A stretch of 64,000 nt of DNA from Bacteroides mediterraneensis (GCF_016900355.1 NZ_JACJKA010000014.1:31645-95644); one strand, 5' to 3'. Shown: positions 52,789 through 61,565, counted from the stretch's first letter. A program made the numbers and translations. Notes: generated by a model not told the origin, from the sequence alone.

Positions 52789-53969
52789 ATCTTACTTTCC
52801 TTAAATGTAAAACTGACCAGTAAGGAAAGGGCAATGAACGTCAATCCGGCTATGGCTGTTCCCGTCCATAGGAAATGCTCCCAACAGATGCCGGCAACAA
52901 ACGTTCCCACGGAACCGCCAAGAAAATAAATGGTCATATACAGCGTGTTTACACGGTTGATGGCTTCAGCGTCGAGCGTTACCACACTGGTCTGATTAGC
53001 CAAATGAATGCTCTGCATCCCCGCATCAATCAGGAGAATGGCAATGATGATGCCTGCGTAGCTGTCGCCGCCACACCATGCCGTCAGCCAAGCCACCAGC
53101 ATAACGACTCCGCCTATGAGAGAAAAACGTCTGGCTCCATAAATCGGAATATATTTACTGATGAATACCACTGTAGCAGCTCCTGCCAATCCGCAAAATC
53201 CCAATGCCCCTATGACATCATCTCCAGCAAAAAAAGGGGCTTGCTTCATCTTGAAGGCAAGGCAACTCCATAAGGCAAAGAAAGCGCCATAAGCCAATGC
53301 CGCCCGAGCGGAAGCAATGCGCAGGTATGGATATTTCCGCAGAATATGCCATAGCGACTTCATCAGCCTTCCGTATGTTTCTTTTGCCTGTGCGGGCAAT
53401 GCGGGAAGCACTTTGTACATCATCAACCAGCAATACGTCATCAGTCCGGCCGCTATGAAATACACCATGCGCCACCCCCAGGCATTGGCAATCAGTCCAC
53501 TCAGTATCCGTGAGCCCAAAATTCCCACCAACAGACAGGACTGCATGATGCCTACATTGCGCGTCTTATGGCTTGGGGCTGAATGATAAGACACAAGCGG
53601 TATGAAGAACTGAGGCATGACAGACGTCGCTCCGGTTATCAGCGATGCCACCCATACGATACGGATGTCCTGTGCCGTACCAATCGCCAGCAGAGAGCAG
53701 GCTGCAAGAACGTAGTTGGTTAATATCAACTTACGGCGTGAAAGCAGGTCTCCCAATGGAATGACAAACAGCAGACCAAGCATATAGCCGACTTGCGTTA
53801 AGGTCGCTACCGCATTGGCGGATAAATCATTTATTTTAAAATCTGTGGCTATACTGCCCAACAAGGGCTGGTTATAGTAACAGTTGGCGACTGATAATCC
53901 GGTTGCAATGGAAAGCATGACCAGCAATGAAGCCGGAATACCCTGGTTGGCTTTCAATTCATATTTCAT
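52785..53969 (-). CDS. MFS efflux transporter
   Basis: A 394-residue protein with 12 predicted TMs. The MFS motif between TM2 and TM3 is GDLLSRRKLILTNYV, and the N-terminal block SIATGLSVANCYYNQPLLGSIA matches the YgaY/YnfM-like drug or metabolite exporters. It sits between SMR and HAD genes with an 11-base gap and a 4-base overlap. The cargo context points to export of a toxic compound, but the substrate is unknown. Confidence 0.82.
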   Translation of the reverse strand: MKYELKANQGIPASLLVMLSIATGLSVANCYYNQPLLGSIATDFKINDLSANAVATLTQVGYMLGLLFVIPLGDLLSRRKLILTNYVLAACSLLAIGTAQDIRIVWVASLITGATSVMPQFFIPLVSYHSAPSHKTRNVGIMQSCLLVGILGSRILSGLIANAWGWRMVYFIAAGLMTYCWLMMYKVLPALPAQAKETYGRLMKSLWHILRKYPYLRIASARAALAYGAFFALWSCLAFKMKQAPFFAGDDVIGALGFCGLAGAATVVFISKYIPIYGARRFSLIGGVVMLVAWLTAWCGGDSYAGIIIAILLIDAGMQSIHLANQTSVVTLDAEAINRVNTLYMTIYFLGGSVGTFVAGICWEHFLWTGTAIAGLTFIALSLLVSFTFKESKI

Positions 53970-53980
53970 GTATTCCCCTT

Positions 53981-54307
53981 TCAGTAAGAAACAATCTTCA
54001 AACCTATCAAAGACGCTATCAGCGTGAACAAGAAGAAAAGCCGTATCGGTGTGGCCGGCTCCTTAAAGACAAAAATGCCTATCAGGACCGTACCTACCGC
54101 CCCAATACCCGTCCAAATGGCATAAGCTGTGCCTAACGGCAATGTTTGCACGGCTTTGGCAAGCAGCGTCATGCTTAATATTGTGGAGATAAGAAAACCT
54201 CCACCCCAAAGATAGAACTCGAAACCGGATGCGGCCCGAGTCTTCCCCAAACAAAAAGTCAGGCTTACTTCAAAGAGTCCGGCCAATAATAAGATAATCC
54301 AATTCAT
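53981..54307 (-). CDS. SMR-family transporter, SugE/Gdx-like
   Basis: A 108-residue protein with four TMs. The membrane Glu conserved in all SMR proteins is in GLFEVS (residue 13). The segment TLPLGTAYAIWTGIGAVGTV resembles the SugE/Gdx branch, which exports guanidinium or small quaternary ammonium compounds, more than the broad EmrE branch. A single gene suggests a homodimer. It lies 33 bases after the nitroreductase gene. Confidence 0.85.
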   Translation of the reverse strand: MNWIILLLAGLFEVSLTFCLGKTRAASGFEFYLWGGGFLISTILSMTLLAKAVQTLPLGTAYAIWTGIGAVGTVLIGIFVFKEPATPIRLFFLFTLIASLIGLKIVSY

Positions 54308-54340
54308 AAAAAATCGCCTTAAGTAAATCGTGTGACATTT

Positions 54341-54865
54341 TTATCTAATTATACGGTAATACCCTTCTTTTCGTGTGACGGCAGGCGCTGGTTTGCCATC
54401 AGGATAGCCCAATGCCAAAGCACCGATGCCCATCAGTCCGTCAGGCAGCCCCCATGACCTTATCATCTTTTTCCCTTCATCTGTGGTGAACATTTCTTTC
54501 TCTCGATGAATCCAACAGCTTCCCAAGTTCAAGGCATGAGCTGCAAGCATCATATTTTCAAGCACACAAGTTCCATCCTCGATAGCAGTATGAGCATTTG
54601 AGGGAGCAAAAACCAATACATAAGTGGGAGCATCGTAAAAAGGATTTGATTTGGATCCAATTACTGCCGCATTCATTGCAGCCAGTTTTTTGCGCTGCTC
54701 TTTATTCTGCACAGCTACGATAAACGCACTTTGGCGCCCTCCTGCTGAAGGTGCGTAAGTTCCTGCTTCAAGTACGGCATCCAATTCCACATGGGAAATT
54801 TGTCTGTCCTGAAATTTACGACAACTGCGTCGCGTTTTAATAATCTCCCAAAAATCATGTTCCAT
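54341..54865 (-). CDS. Nitroreductase-family flavoprotein
   Basis: A 174-residue FMN protein started at MEHDFWEIIKTRRSCRKFQ (54865), just downstream of a TACTTTTG box (54890-54897, minus strand). RRSCRKF is the FMN-phosphate contact, and GSCWIHREKEM and GIGALALGYPDGKPAP are family blocks. Such enzymes reduce nitro compounds or quinones with NAD(P)H. As first gene of the efflux operon it may modify the same compound that the pumps remove. Confidence 0.85.
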   Translation of the reverse strand: MEHDFWEIIKTRRSCRKFQDRQISHVELDAVLEAGTYAPSAGGRQSAFIVAVQNKEQRKKLAAMNAAVIGSKSNPFYDAPTYVLVFAPSNAHTAIEDGTCVLENMMLAAHALNLGSCWIHREKEMFTTDEGKKMIRSWGLPDGLMGIGALALGYPDGKPAPAVTRKEGYYRIIR

Positions 54866-54889
54866 ATTATTCCGTGTTAAAGTTCGATG

Positions 54890-55002
54890 CAAAAGTAGGT
54901 ACATCTTACACTAAACCTTTTTACATTTGGCAAAAAATGATTTCGCATTTGACAAAAAGAGACATGCTTCCTGATTTATGACGCATCTTTTTGTTACCTT
55001 CG
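54890..55002. promoter_or_regulatory. Divergent control region for the efflux operon and Crp/Fnr regulator
   Basis: A minus-strand TACTTTTG at 54890-54897 precedes the nitroreductase and a plus-strand TACCTTCG at 54995-55002 precedes the regulator. A shared operator is likely here, but I see no clear palindrome. Confidence 0.5.
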
Positions 55003-55026
55003 CAGGGTGATAAGTGTTGATGGAGT

Positions 55027-55590
55027 ATGGAACTGGAACAGATTTTAAGTTTAAGATACCCTCTGCCTGAAGAGTCTTTAGACAAATTGCATCGTTGTAT
55101 GTCAGAGATTACATTGCCTAAAGGATTTCATATATTGGAAATAAACAAGGTAGAGAAAGATATATTTTTCATTAAACAGGGTATTGTCAGGGCTTTTACT
55201 TATGTTGACGGAAAAGAAATTACGTTTTGGATAGGCAAGGAAGGTGCTACCATTGTTTCTATGAAAGGATATGTAAACGACGAGGCTGGATATGAGACAA
55301 TGGAACTGATGGAGGATTCTGTTCTGTATGTCTTGAAGAGGAAGAAATTGCAGGAATTGTTTTTGGAAGATTTGCATATTGCTAATTGGGGACGACGGTA
55401 TGCGGAAATGGAACTTTTGGAGACTGAACAACGATTAATCTCCATGCTCTCAGCTATCGCCTCAGAGCGTTACAGGCAACTGGTTGAGATGGATCCGGAA
55501 CTCTTGCAACGGCTGCCATTGGGCAGCATAGCCTCGTATCTTGGCATTACGCAGACAAGTTTAAGCAGGATAAGGTCACGAATGAAATAG
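55027..55590 (+). CDS. Crp/Fnr-family transcriptional regulator
   Basis: A 187-residue protein with a cyclic-nucleotide-binding-like beta roll (about 20-110: IFFIKQGIVRAFTYVDGKEITFWI) and a C-terminal winged helix (LGSIASYLGITQTSLSRIRSR). It lacks the N-terminal Cys set of oxygen-sensing Fnr and the Arg needed for cAMP, so another ligand is likely. It is divergent from the nitroreductase-SMR-MFS-HAD operon and probably regulates it. Confidence 0.85.
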   Translation: MELEQILSLRYPLPEESLDKLHRCMSEITLPKGFHILEINKVEKDIFFIKQGIVRAFTYVDGKEITFWIGKEGATIVSMKGYVNDEAGYETMELMEDSVLYVLKRKKLQELFLEDLHIANWGRRYAEMELLETEQRLISMLSAIASERYRQLVEMDPELLQRLPLGSIASYLGITQTSLSRIRSRMK

Positions 55591-55881
55591 CTTTATTTAC
55601 AATTTAGCTTTTGCAACCATTTTGCAGTGTCACTTCATATAATAACGCCACAGGCTTCCATATCGGTGCCAAATGCTTCCACGCATGCACAAGGTGATTG
55701 GCTTTTGCCTACATTGTCTTTACTTTGCGTTGCCATGCAAAACGATATTCCCAGAGTATGAAAGATTGGGACAGCAAAATGCCACAAGCTGCCACCTAAT
55801 CGCATATCCATCTCATTACGGAGAATACCGATTTACTTTGCAGGCAAAAACCAAGTATCAACATTAAAAGCAGTATCGACA
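55591..55881. other. Intergenic region without recognised features
   Basis: About 290 bases between the regulator and the first HTH gene. I see no gene, clear promoter or terminator; it may hold excisionase or integrase binding sites. Confidence 0.4.
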
Positions 55882-56178
55882 ATGGAAATTTTGATTATTC
55901 AGAAAGAGGCATTCGAGGAAATGGCGGCGAAGTTCAGCCGTTTCGCGGAACGTGTGGATGCCCTCCTTGCCAAGCAGGGCGGCAAGTCATTAAACCGCTG
56001 GATGGACAACCAGGAAGTCTGCCAGCAGTTGAACATCAGTCCGCGCACGTTGCAGACGCTACGCGACAACGGCACGCTGGCCTATTCGCAGATTAACCAC
56101 AAGGTGTTTTACAAGCCGGAGGATGTGCTGAGCATCGTAAAACTAATTGAGGGCAAACGGACGGACAGAGTCGTTTGA
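55882..56178 (+). CDS. Excisionase-like HTH protein 1
   Basis: A 98-residue protein: a helical N-terminal part, then a MerR/excisionase-type winged HTH (about 45-90) with DNQEVCQQLNISPRTLQTLR and a wing AYSQINHKVFYKPEDV. It is a paralogue of the next gene (shared RTLQ...NG..AY.Q...K..YK). Pairs like this are found in CTnDOT-type elements (Xis2c/Xis2d), where they direct excision; the assignment is by similarity of layout. Confidence 0.7.
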   Translation: MEILIIQKEAFEEMAAKFSRFAERVDALLAKQGGKSLNRWMDNQEVCQQLNISPRTLQTLRDNGTLAYSQINHKVFYKPEDVLSIVKLIEGKRTDRVV

Positions 56179-56212
56179 TTATTATTGTCTTACCACTAAA
56201 TCCAACGTGACA

Positions 56213-56518
56213 ATGAGTGAAATGATAACCAAGAACCATGCGCTGGTCGCCCAGTTCGGCGACACGCTTGACCGTCTGCTGGACGGCATCGAGAATCTCG
56301 TGGCAAACAGCCGTCCGACATTGGGCGGCGAACGCTTCCTGACGGACAGGGAGGTGTCGGCACGGCTGAAAGTGAGCCGCCGCACCTTGCAGGACTACCG
56401 CAACAACGGGATGATTGCTTACTATCAGTTGGGTGGAAAGATTCTCTACAAGGAATCGGACATCGAAAAGATGCTTGCCGCCAATTACCGCGAAGCATTC
56501 AGGCGTGTCGGCACATAA
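56213..56518 (+). CDS. Excisionase-like HTH protein 2
   Basis: A 101-residue protein started at 56213, 34 bases after the first HTH gene. LTDREVSARLKVSRRTLQDYR and AYYQLGGKILYKESDIEKML form the HTH and wing. It converges with the RhuM-like/integrase operon and is separated from it by a hairpin terminator at 56543-56582. Confidence 0.72.
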   Translation: MSEMITKNHALVAQFGDTLDRLLDGIENLVANSRPTLGGERFLTDREVSARLKVSRRTLQDYRNNGMIAYYQLGGKILYKESDIEKMLAANYREAFRRVGT

Positions 56519-56542
56519 TGCCTGCCGTCCCATGATGAAGAA

Positions 56543-56582
56543 GCCGACAACGGAGAATTTGCCTTTCCTGCCTGTTGTCGGC
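56543..56582. terminator. Hairpin after the HTH pair
   Basis: A perfect 9-base stem (GCCGACAAC at 56543-56551 with GTTGTCGGC at 56574-56582), followed by a T-rich stretch. It lies between convergent genes. Confidence 0.6.
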
Positions 56583-56602
56583 TGTTCTTCCTTTCACCTT
56601 TT

Positions 56603-56983
56603 CTAATTGTTCACTCTCAAACCATTATATGGAGAGAGCGAAAAGAAAATGTTGACAGGCTGTCTGTTGTTCATGGTCAGCCTGCCCATGACAAACCGCC
56701 TGAAAGCCATACATTCCTTAGTCCGCAGTCGGAAGGCGATGGTAATCACCATTTCAAGGCTGTACACATCGTAGCTTATCCCGTTGTCTTGCCTGATGTA
56801 GCGCATGGTATCGCTTTCAAACAGTTCCATATTCTTGTAGATGGCATGTACAGCCCTGCGGATGTCGCATCCGAATACATTGAACGCATCGGACATTTCC
56901 TGTTGTGTCATCCAGACGGGAACAGTCGGCATCGTGACCGTTCCGTTTTCAGTGATTGTGATAATTCCACGTTCCATTGTCAT
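56603..56983 (-). CDS. RhuM/Rha-like domain protein associated with integrases
   Basis: A 126-residue protein. WMTQQEMSDAFNVFGCDIRRAV and DTMRYIRQDNGISYDVYSLEMV resemble the DNA-binding-like N-terminal part of RhuM (virulence protein) or phage Rha proteins. The ATG overlaps the stop codon of the upstream integrase by four bases, so the two are translated together. It is common in Bacteroidetes islands next to integrases; function unknown. Confidence 0.6.
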   Translation of the reverse strand: MTMERGIITITENGTVTMPTVPVWMTQQEMSDAFNVFGCDIRRAVHAIYKNMELFESDTMRYIRQDNGISYDVYSLEMVITIAFRLRTKECMAFRRFVMGRLTMNNRQPVNIFFSLSPYNGLRVNN

Positions 56984-58227
56984 TCCTCCTTATCCGTTAA
57001 GATGTCCTTTGTTTTCTTTTCCCTTGACGCACCTATTCCGTAGGCACGTCTGAAAGCCATCAGATTGTCCATGTCCTTTGAAATCTTCTTGTCCGTTACT
57101 TCCGCATACCGTTGGGTGGTTTTTATGCCGGAGTGCCCCATCATCTTGGCGATGCTCTCTATTGGTATTCCCTCCGAAATCAAAAAAGTTCCGAAGGAGT
57201 GCCTGCTTTGATGGTAGGACAAGTTTTCCTTCCGCCCTATCGCCACGCCCAGTTCGTGTATCTCGAACCACATCTCGTCACGGCTCGGAAGCGGGAACAC
57301 GGGCCTGGTGTCGTCCGTGGTGTTGTAGAGGTCGAGTATCTGTTCCGCTATCGGGTGCAGGGGGACGAACGCCTCCACGTTGGTCTTCTTCCGGTTGATG
57401 CGGATGTAACACCTGCCGTCCGCCGTCCTGCCGATATGGTGCGGATGGAGCAACATGATGTCCACATACGCCAGACCGGTGAACGTCGAAAACAGGAATG
57501 CCCTCCGGCCCAGTTCCTGCAAGGGGTCAAGCATCGGGGTTTCGAGGATGGCTTTCAATTCGGCACGGCTGATGTGCCTGTGCTTCGGTGCGGGCTTCTT
57601 CTCGTATTCCATGTCCTCCAACGGGTTGGCACGGAGTATCTCATAATCCACTGCGAGGTACACCAGCTTGCTCAGCCAGCACAGGCACTTGTTGATTTGC
57701 TGCGCGCTGAAATTCTTGTTGCGCTTCATGAACGCCTTGTAGGAACTGCCGAAGTCCTCCGTGATATCGGAGAACTCGATGTCCTCCTTGCCCAACGAGG
57801 CAAGGTAGTCTTTCAGGTATTTCTGGTAATATCCCGAATGGCGGTAGGTGGACGTGGAGTTTATCTCCTTTGAACGGGCGAGCAGATGTTCGCGTTCCCT
57901 TTCGCCCATCTGCAACAGCTTGGTGGGGATTACCGTCCTTTTCGCCAATGTGTTTTTCAGCAGTTCGGCGCTTACCACGTTCTGTTTCTTCAATATTTCA
58001 TCGTAGGCAAGCTCTACGGATTTGCGGAACTCCTGCAAGCGGTTGTTCTCGCGAACGGTACGGATGGTTCCCGTCTTGCTGTTCCAATCTTCCGGCCTGC
58101 AATAGATGCCCGTCGCCATCGTGGAACTCTTGCCGTCTATGGTGATGCGGCACAGGACGGCAGTCGTGCCGTCAGCTTTCACTTTGCTTCGGTTGATATA
58201 CGGTAATATGGAAAATGTACTGCGCAT
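56980..58227 (-). CDS. Tyrosine integrase (IntDOT-like), second of a tandem pair
   Basis: A 415-residue recombinase with N-terminal arm-binding and core-binding domains and a C-terminal catalytic domain. FSTFTGLAYVDIMLL has Ala in place of the first catalytic Arg; Lys is in INRKKTNVEAFVPL, HxxRH in HQSRHSFGT, His/Tyr in MGHSGIKTTQRYAEV. Absence of the first Arg is known for IntDOT, which is still active, so this enzyme may work. It is 35 bases downstream of another integrase and overlaps the RhuM-like gene. Confidence 0.88.
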   Translation of the reverse strand: MRSTFSILPYINRSKVKADGTTAVLCRITIDGKSSTMATGIYCRPEDWNSKTGTIRTVRENNRLQEFRKSVELAYDEILKKQNVVSAELLKNTLAKRTVIPTKLLQMGEREREHLLARSKEINSTSTYRHSGYYQKYLKDYLASLGKEDIEFSDITEDFGSSYKAFMKRNKNFSAQQINKCLCWLSKLVYLAVDYEILRANPLEDMEYEKKPAPKHRHISRAELKAILETPMLDPLQELGRRAFLFSTFTGLAYVDIMLLHPHHIGRTADGRCYIRINRKKTNVEAFVPLHPIAEQILDLYNTTDDTRPVFPLPSRDEMWFEIHELGVAIGRKENLSYHQSRHSFGTFLISEGIPIESIAKMMGHSGIKTTQRYAEVTDKKISKDMDNLMAFRRAYGIGASREKKTKDILTDKEE

Positions 58228-58262
58228 AGATGTATTGTTTTTAGATTGCTGATTTTAATTGG

Positions 58263-59492
58263 TTACAAAACAAGTTTCAAGTCTTTGGTCGCTTCGATGT
58301 ATTTGTCCATGTCCTCAAATAGCTTCTTCGGGGTGACACGGGCATAGACCTGCGTGGTCTGGATGTCGGAATGTCCCAGCATCCGGCTGATGGTTTCAAT
58401 CGGCACTCCGGCTTCCAGCGTAATCAGCGAGGTGAAGGAGTGACGTGCCTGATGATAGCACAAGCGCCCGCTCACTCCTGCAAGGACAGCGAGTGATTTC
58501 ATGTGCCGTTGGAGGTTCGGGTGGTGTATCATCGGGAACAGCGTCGGGCGGTTGTCGTCATGGTATTTCTCTATCAGGGCGAGTGCTTCGGGCAGCAACT
58601 TCACGCTTGCCCGAAGCTCGTTCTTCTTGCGGCGGTATTTCAGCCAGAGGCTCCCATCGTCGTCCGTGTAGAGGTTCTCACGGGTGACGCTCACCACATC
58701 CGCATAGGCGGTTCCCGTATAACAGGCAAACAGGAAGAGGTCACGGGCGAGGATGTGCGTGGTGCGCCATGCGGGTATCTCCACATCACGGATTTTCTCG
58801 AAGTCCTCGCGGCTCAACGCCCTCGGTGTTCGCTCTGTCTTTTGAGGCAGAGTGAAATTGGCAAAATGGCATCTTTCCGCATATCCCTCCTTATAGGCTA
58901 TGCGGCATACTTTTTTCAAGATGGCGAGGTAATGGCGCACCGTGTCCACTGCCAAGCCTTTCACGTCCATCACATAGTTCTGGTAATCGTGGATGAACTG
59001 TTCGGTAAGCTGCCCGAAAGCGATGTCCTTCGTCTTTAACTGCCACGGGATGAACTCGCCCAACGTCTTTCTCATGTAGTAATAGCCGGGATAAGTGCCT
59101 TTGGCACGGTCTATCCCGATACGAGCCTTCAAGTCCTCGCAGATGCGGTCGGTCATCCGAAGCAGCGTCATCTGCGTTTCAATGCTGCCTTGGAACAAGT
59201 CCTTGACCGCCGTCGCGTCAAAGTCCCGCTCGCGCTCCACCAGCGTGTCGAACGCCGCATTGACCGCAAGCAGCAGCTTGTCCAGTTTTGCGTTGGTTTC
59301 CACCGCCTCGCGGCTCTTGCCGTCCAGACGGCTTTCTCGCGCGTTCCACAAATCCGGCCTGCACGACAGCTTGCATCCGAACTGCGCCATCGTACGGTTC
59401 ACTGTGATACGACCCATTATCGGGGCTTTGCCCGAATTGTCCGTTCCGCTCTTTTTCAGGTAGAGCAGCACCTTGAATTTTTCTACTTTCAT
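58263..59492 (-). CDS. Tyrosine integrase (IntDOT-like), first of a tandem pair
   Basis: A 409-residue recombinase. FACYTGTAYADVVSV lacks the first Arg, as in its neighbour. Other catalytic residues are present: Lys in KYRRKKNELRASVKL, HQARHSFTS and LGHSDIQTTQVYARVT. Sequence identity with the second integrase is low outside these motifs, so they are not a recent duplication. A TAATTTTG box at 59512-59519 (minus strand) may drive both and the RhuM-like gene. Confidence 0.88.
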   Translation of the reverse strand: MKVEKFKVLLYLKKSGTDNSGKAPIMGRITVNRTMAQFGCKLSCRPDLWNARESRLDGKSREAVETNAKLDKLLLAVNAAFDTLVERERDFDATAVKDLFQGSIETQMTLLRMTDRICEDLKARIGIDRAKGTYPGYYYMRKTLGEFIPWQLKTKDIAFGQLTEQFIHDYQNYVMDVKGLAVDTVRHYLAILKKVCRIAYKEGYAERCHFANFTLPQKTERTPRALSREDFEKIRDVEIPAWRTTHILARDLFLFACYTGTAYADVVSVTRENLYTDDDGSLWLKYRRKKNELRASVKLLPEALALIEKYHDDNRPTLFPMIHHPNLQRHMKSLAVLAGVSGRLCYHQARHSFTSLITLEAGVPIETISRMLGHSDIQTTQVYARVTPKKLFEDMDKYIEATKDLKLVL

Positions 59493-59780
59493 ACGCTTAC
59501 TGTTTTTGTTGCAAAATTAACTTATGAGTAAGCGTCCATTGATTTGCAGAACGGTGCGTATCAGCGCAATCGGCACGGGCGTACAACAATTTCATTTTCC
59601 GTGCGTTACCTGTCCTTGCTTCGGTAACTGACAGCTAACGGCTTGGTAACTGAAATGGTGCAATATTCCGCACTCCGTTGCGTTTCCGACATTTGGCAGA
59701 ATAATGAAAAACCGCTCATTTCAAACGGGTTACGTTTTATCGTTACTTGTTTACCAACGGCTGCTTTGTGGGTTCTGTTC
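59493..59780. other. Junction region between integrase operon and IS91-associated DNA
   Basis: About 290 bases with the minus-strand promoter box at its left and no gene I can support. An open frame continues from 59643 into the Xer remnant, but only the part from about 59781 has family similarity. Confidence 0.45.
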
Positions 59781-59954
59781 CACATGCTTCGCCATTCGTT
59801 TGCCACCCACCTGCTGGAGCAAGGAACAGACCTGAGAACCATACAGGAACTGCTGGGTCATAATGACATCAAGACTACCTCAATCTATCTTCATGTGACG
59901 AGTGCACACAAGTCAAGCATACCCAATCCGCTTGATTCACTGGATGATTCATAG
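59781..59954 (+). pseudogene. Xer-type tyrosine recombinase, C-terminal remnant
   Basis: About 57 residues with the second half of a XerC/D- or IntI-like catalytic domain: [15 protein letters not shown] and [18 protein letters not shown]. The upstream catalytic Arg, Lys and all N-terminal domains are missing, so it is a fragment. The C-terminal NPLDSLDDS tail resembles recombinases paired with IS91-family transposases. The transposase lies 163 bases downstream on the same strand. Confidence 0.78.
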
Positions 59955-60117
59955 GGTGCAGCTATTAGAGATCAGGAAACACACCTGCCGGGTGTCGGTT
60001 ATCGAAATATCCTACACCTAAAGGTGCATTTATAAACAAATTCAAGGCAAATTAAAACAACTAATATACAGCAACTTACAAACAAATAAACAAATGTAAA
60101 AAAAATAACGGTAGTGA

Positions 60118-61338
60118 ATGATTGATTTGATAGATTACATAGGAAGGTGTAGTTCCCGGGAAAGCACATATCGCTTGGCGGACTTTTTCAACCGCTGGTG
60201 GGACGAGTACGCACAGCACCCTGCGGAGTACATCACCCCCGAACAGTACAAGGCGGTGAACGCTATCCGTGTGTGCCGTACAGCCGCTTTGGGAATAGAC
60301 ACATACGTCTGCCCCGATTGCGGGGAGGTGCGGGAAATCAGTCATAGCTGCAAGAACCGGTTTTGCCCGTCATGTGGCTGGCGTGATACGCTGAAATGGG
60401 CGGCACGCATGAAGGAAAAGTTGCTGCGAGTGCCGCACCGCCATGTTGTGATGACCTTGCCGCATATCCTGCTGGACTTGGTGAAGCGCAACAAGAAAGA
60501 AATACTGAACATTCTGATGCGGACTTCGGCAGACACGCTGAAAGACTGGATGATGCACAAGTTCGGCTTGAAAACCGGGGTGATTGCCGTGCTGCACACC
60601 TATGGGGAAACAAAGCAGCTTCATGTACACACCCACATGATTATGTCGTGGGGCGGCATCAACAGCGAAGGTAAAATAGCCGTTCCCGAACATGATTACG
60701 TGCATATCCCCTCTATCCGCAGGGTGTTCCGCTACAAGTTTGAGAATGCGCTGATAGGACTGTTCGATGCGGGCAGGCTGGAGCATGACTTTCACGACCG
60801 CATGGAGTTTATGGGCTTCATCAAAAAGGTAGCGAACAGAAAGGACTGGATTGTGCATCTGGAACCGCCCATACAGATGCCGGAGCAGGTGATACAGTAT
60901 GTGGGCAGATATTCCAAGCGGGCATGTTTGAGCGAATACAAGATTACGGCAATAGACGGGGAGAACATTTCATTCCGATACCGTGATTATAAGAACTCAC
61001 CCGACAGGAGAAACCCGGTGGAAAAGGAACTGACGCTGCATTACCGTGAGTTCTTTCCCCGGCTGCTGCAACACGTTCCCCTGCGCTATTTCCGCATCGT
61101 GAGGTATTACGGCTTCTACTCCAACAAAGGCAACCTGCCGGAAGAATACTTCGGACGGGATGAAAGCGAGATAGAGGAAGCCGGAGTGCAACAGGCAGAA
61201 AGTGAATACGAGAATCCTTATTTCTGCGAGCATTGCGGACGGATGAGAGTTTACAGCCACACTACGGTAACGAGTGGCGGCATCACATATACGGTTGTAT
61301 TGGAACATTGCGACATACACCGGGAAAAATCGGCATGA
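60118..61338 (+). CDS. IS91-family transposase (HUH, Y2)
   Basis: A 406-residue rolling-circle transposase. The N-terminal zinc-binding region has CPDCGEVREISHSCKNRFCPSC, the HUH metal motif is HVHTHMIMS, and the paired tyrosines are in YVGRYSKR (Y-x3-Y). A further CEHCG motif lies near the C-terminus. It moves IS91-type elements by one-ended rolling-circle transfer, which can carry neighbouring DNA. Terminal oriIS and terIS could not be fixed by eye. Confidence 0.9.
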   Translation: MIDLIDYIGRCSSRESTYRLADFFNRWWDEYAQHPAEYITPEQYKAVNAIRVCRTAALGIDTYVCPDCGEVREISHSCKNRFCPSCGWRDTLKWAARMKEKLLRVPHRHVVMTLPHILLDLVKRNKKEILNILMRTSADTLKDWMMHKFGLKTGVIAVLHTYGETKQLHVHTHMIMSWGGINSEGKIAVPEHDYVHIPSIRRVFRYKFENALIGLFDAGRLEHDFHDRMEFMGFIKKVANRKDWIVHLEPPIQMPEQVIQYVGRYSKRACLSEYKITAIDGENISFRYRDYKNSPDRRNPVEKELTLHYREFFPRLLQHVPLRYFRIVRYYGFYSNKGNLPEEYFGRDESEIEEAGVQQAESEYENPYFCEHCGRMRVYSHTTVTSGGITYTVVLEHCDIHREKSA

Positions 61339-61417
61339 CAGCAATATGGGATAGCTATGCCCTGCCGTGAACAGAAACAGTAAAATTCCATAAAATAGAA
61401 GAAAGGAGAACAAAAAA

Positions 61418-61549
61418 ATGAATGAAATACGGATAAGAGCTGTAATAAAACGAACCGGGTGCAGGAATGAACTTCACACCCCTTTCTGCCGGAAACAGCA
61501 GTCAAAAATTGAAGTTCTATATAAATATGTAATAGTGCATGGTGGGTAA
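61418..61549 (+). CDS. Possible 43-residue peptide after the IS91 transposase
   Basis: An ATG preceded by AAAGGAG at 61403-61408 opens a 43-residue frame (MNEIRIRAVIKRTGCRNEL at its start), basic with two Cys. Nothing in its composition identifies a family and the case rests on the Shine-Dalgarno sequence alone. It may be chance. Confidence 0.25.
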   Translation: MNEIRIRAVIKRTGCRNELHTPFCRKQQSKIEVLYKYVIVHGG

Positions 61550-61565
61550 AACTGCCTTGAACAAA

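Larger units (their letters stand above)
46384..59519. mobile_element. CTnDOT-like integrative element or remnant (approximate limits)
   Basis: This segment combines a tRNA-proximal integrase, RteA/RteB-like regulators, excisionase-like HTH proteins and two further integrases, all hallmarks of Bacteroidetes integrative elements. No relaxase, coupling protein or conjugation gene is present in the window, and I could not find a direct repeat of the tRNA 3' end, so the true ends and mobility are unknown. Limits are the tRNA terminator and the promoter of the last integrase. Confidence 0.5.

Noticed and set aside
56613..56637. AAACCATTA next to a possible short stem near the RhuM-like gene end
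   Set aside because: It lies inside coding sequence in a GC-normal region with no cassette-like gene after it; treated as chance.
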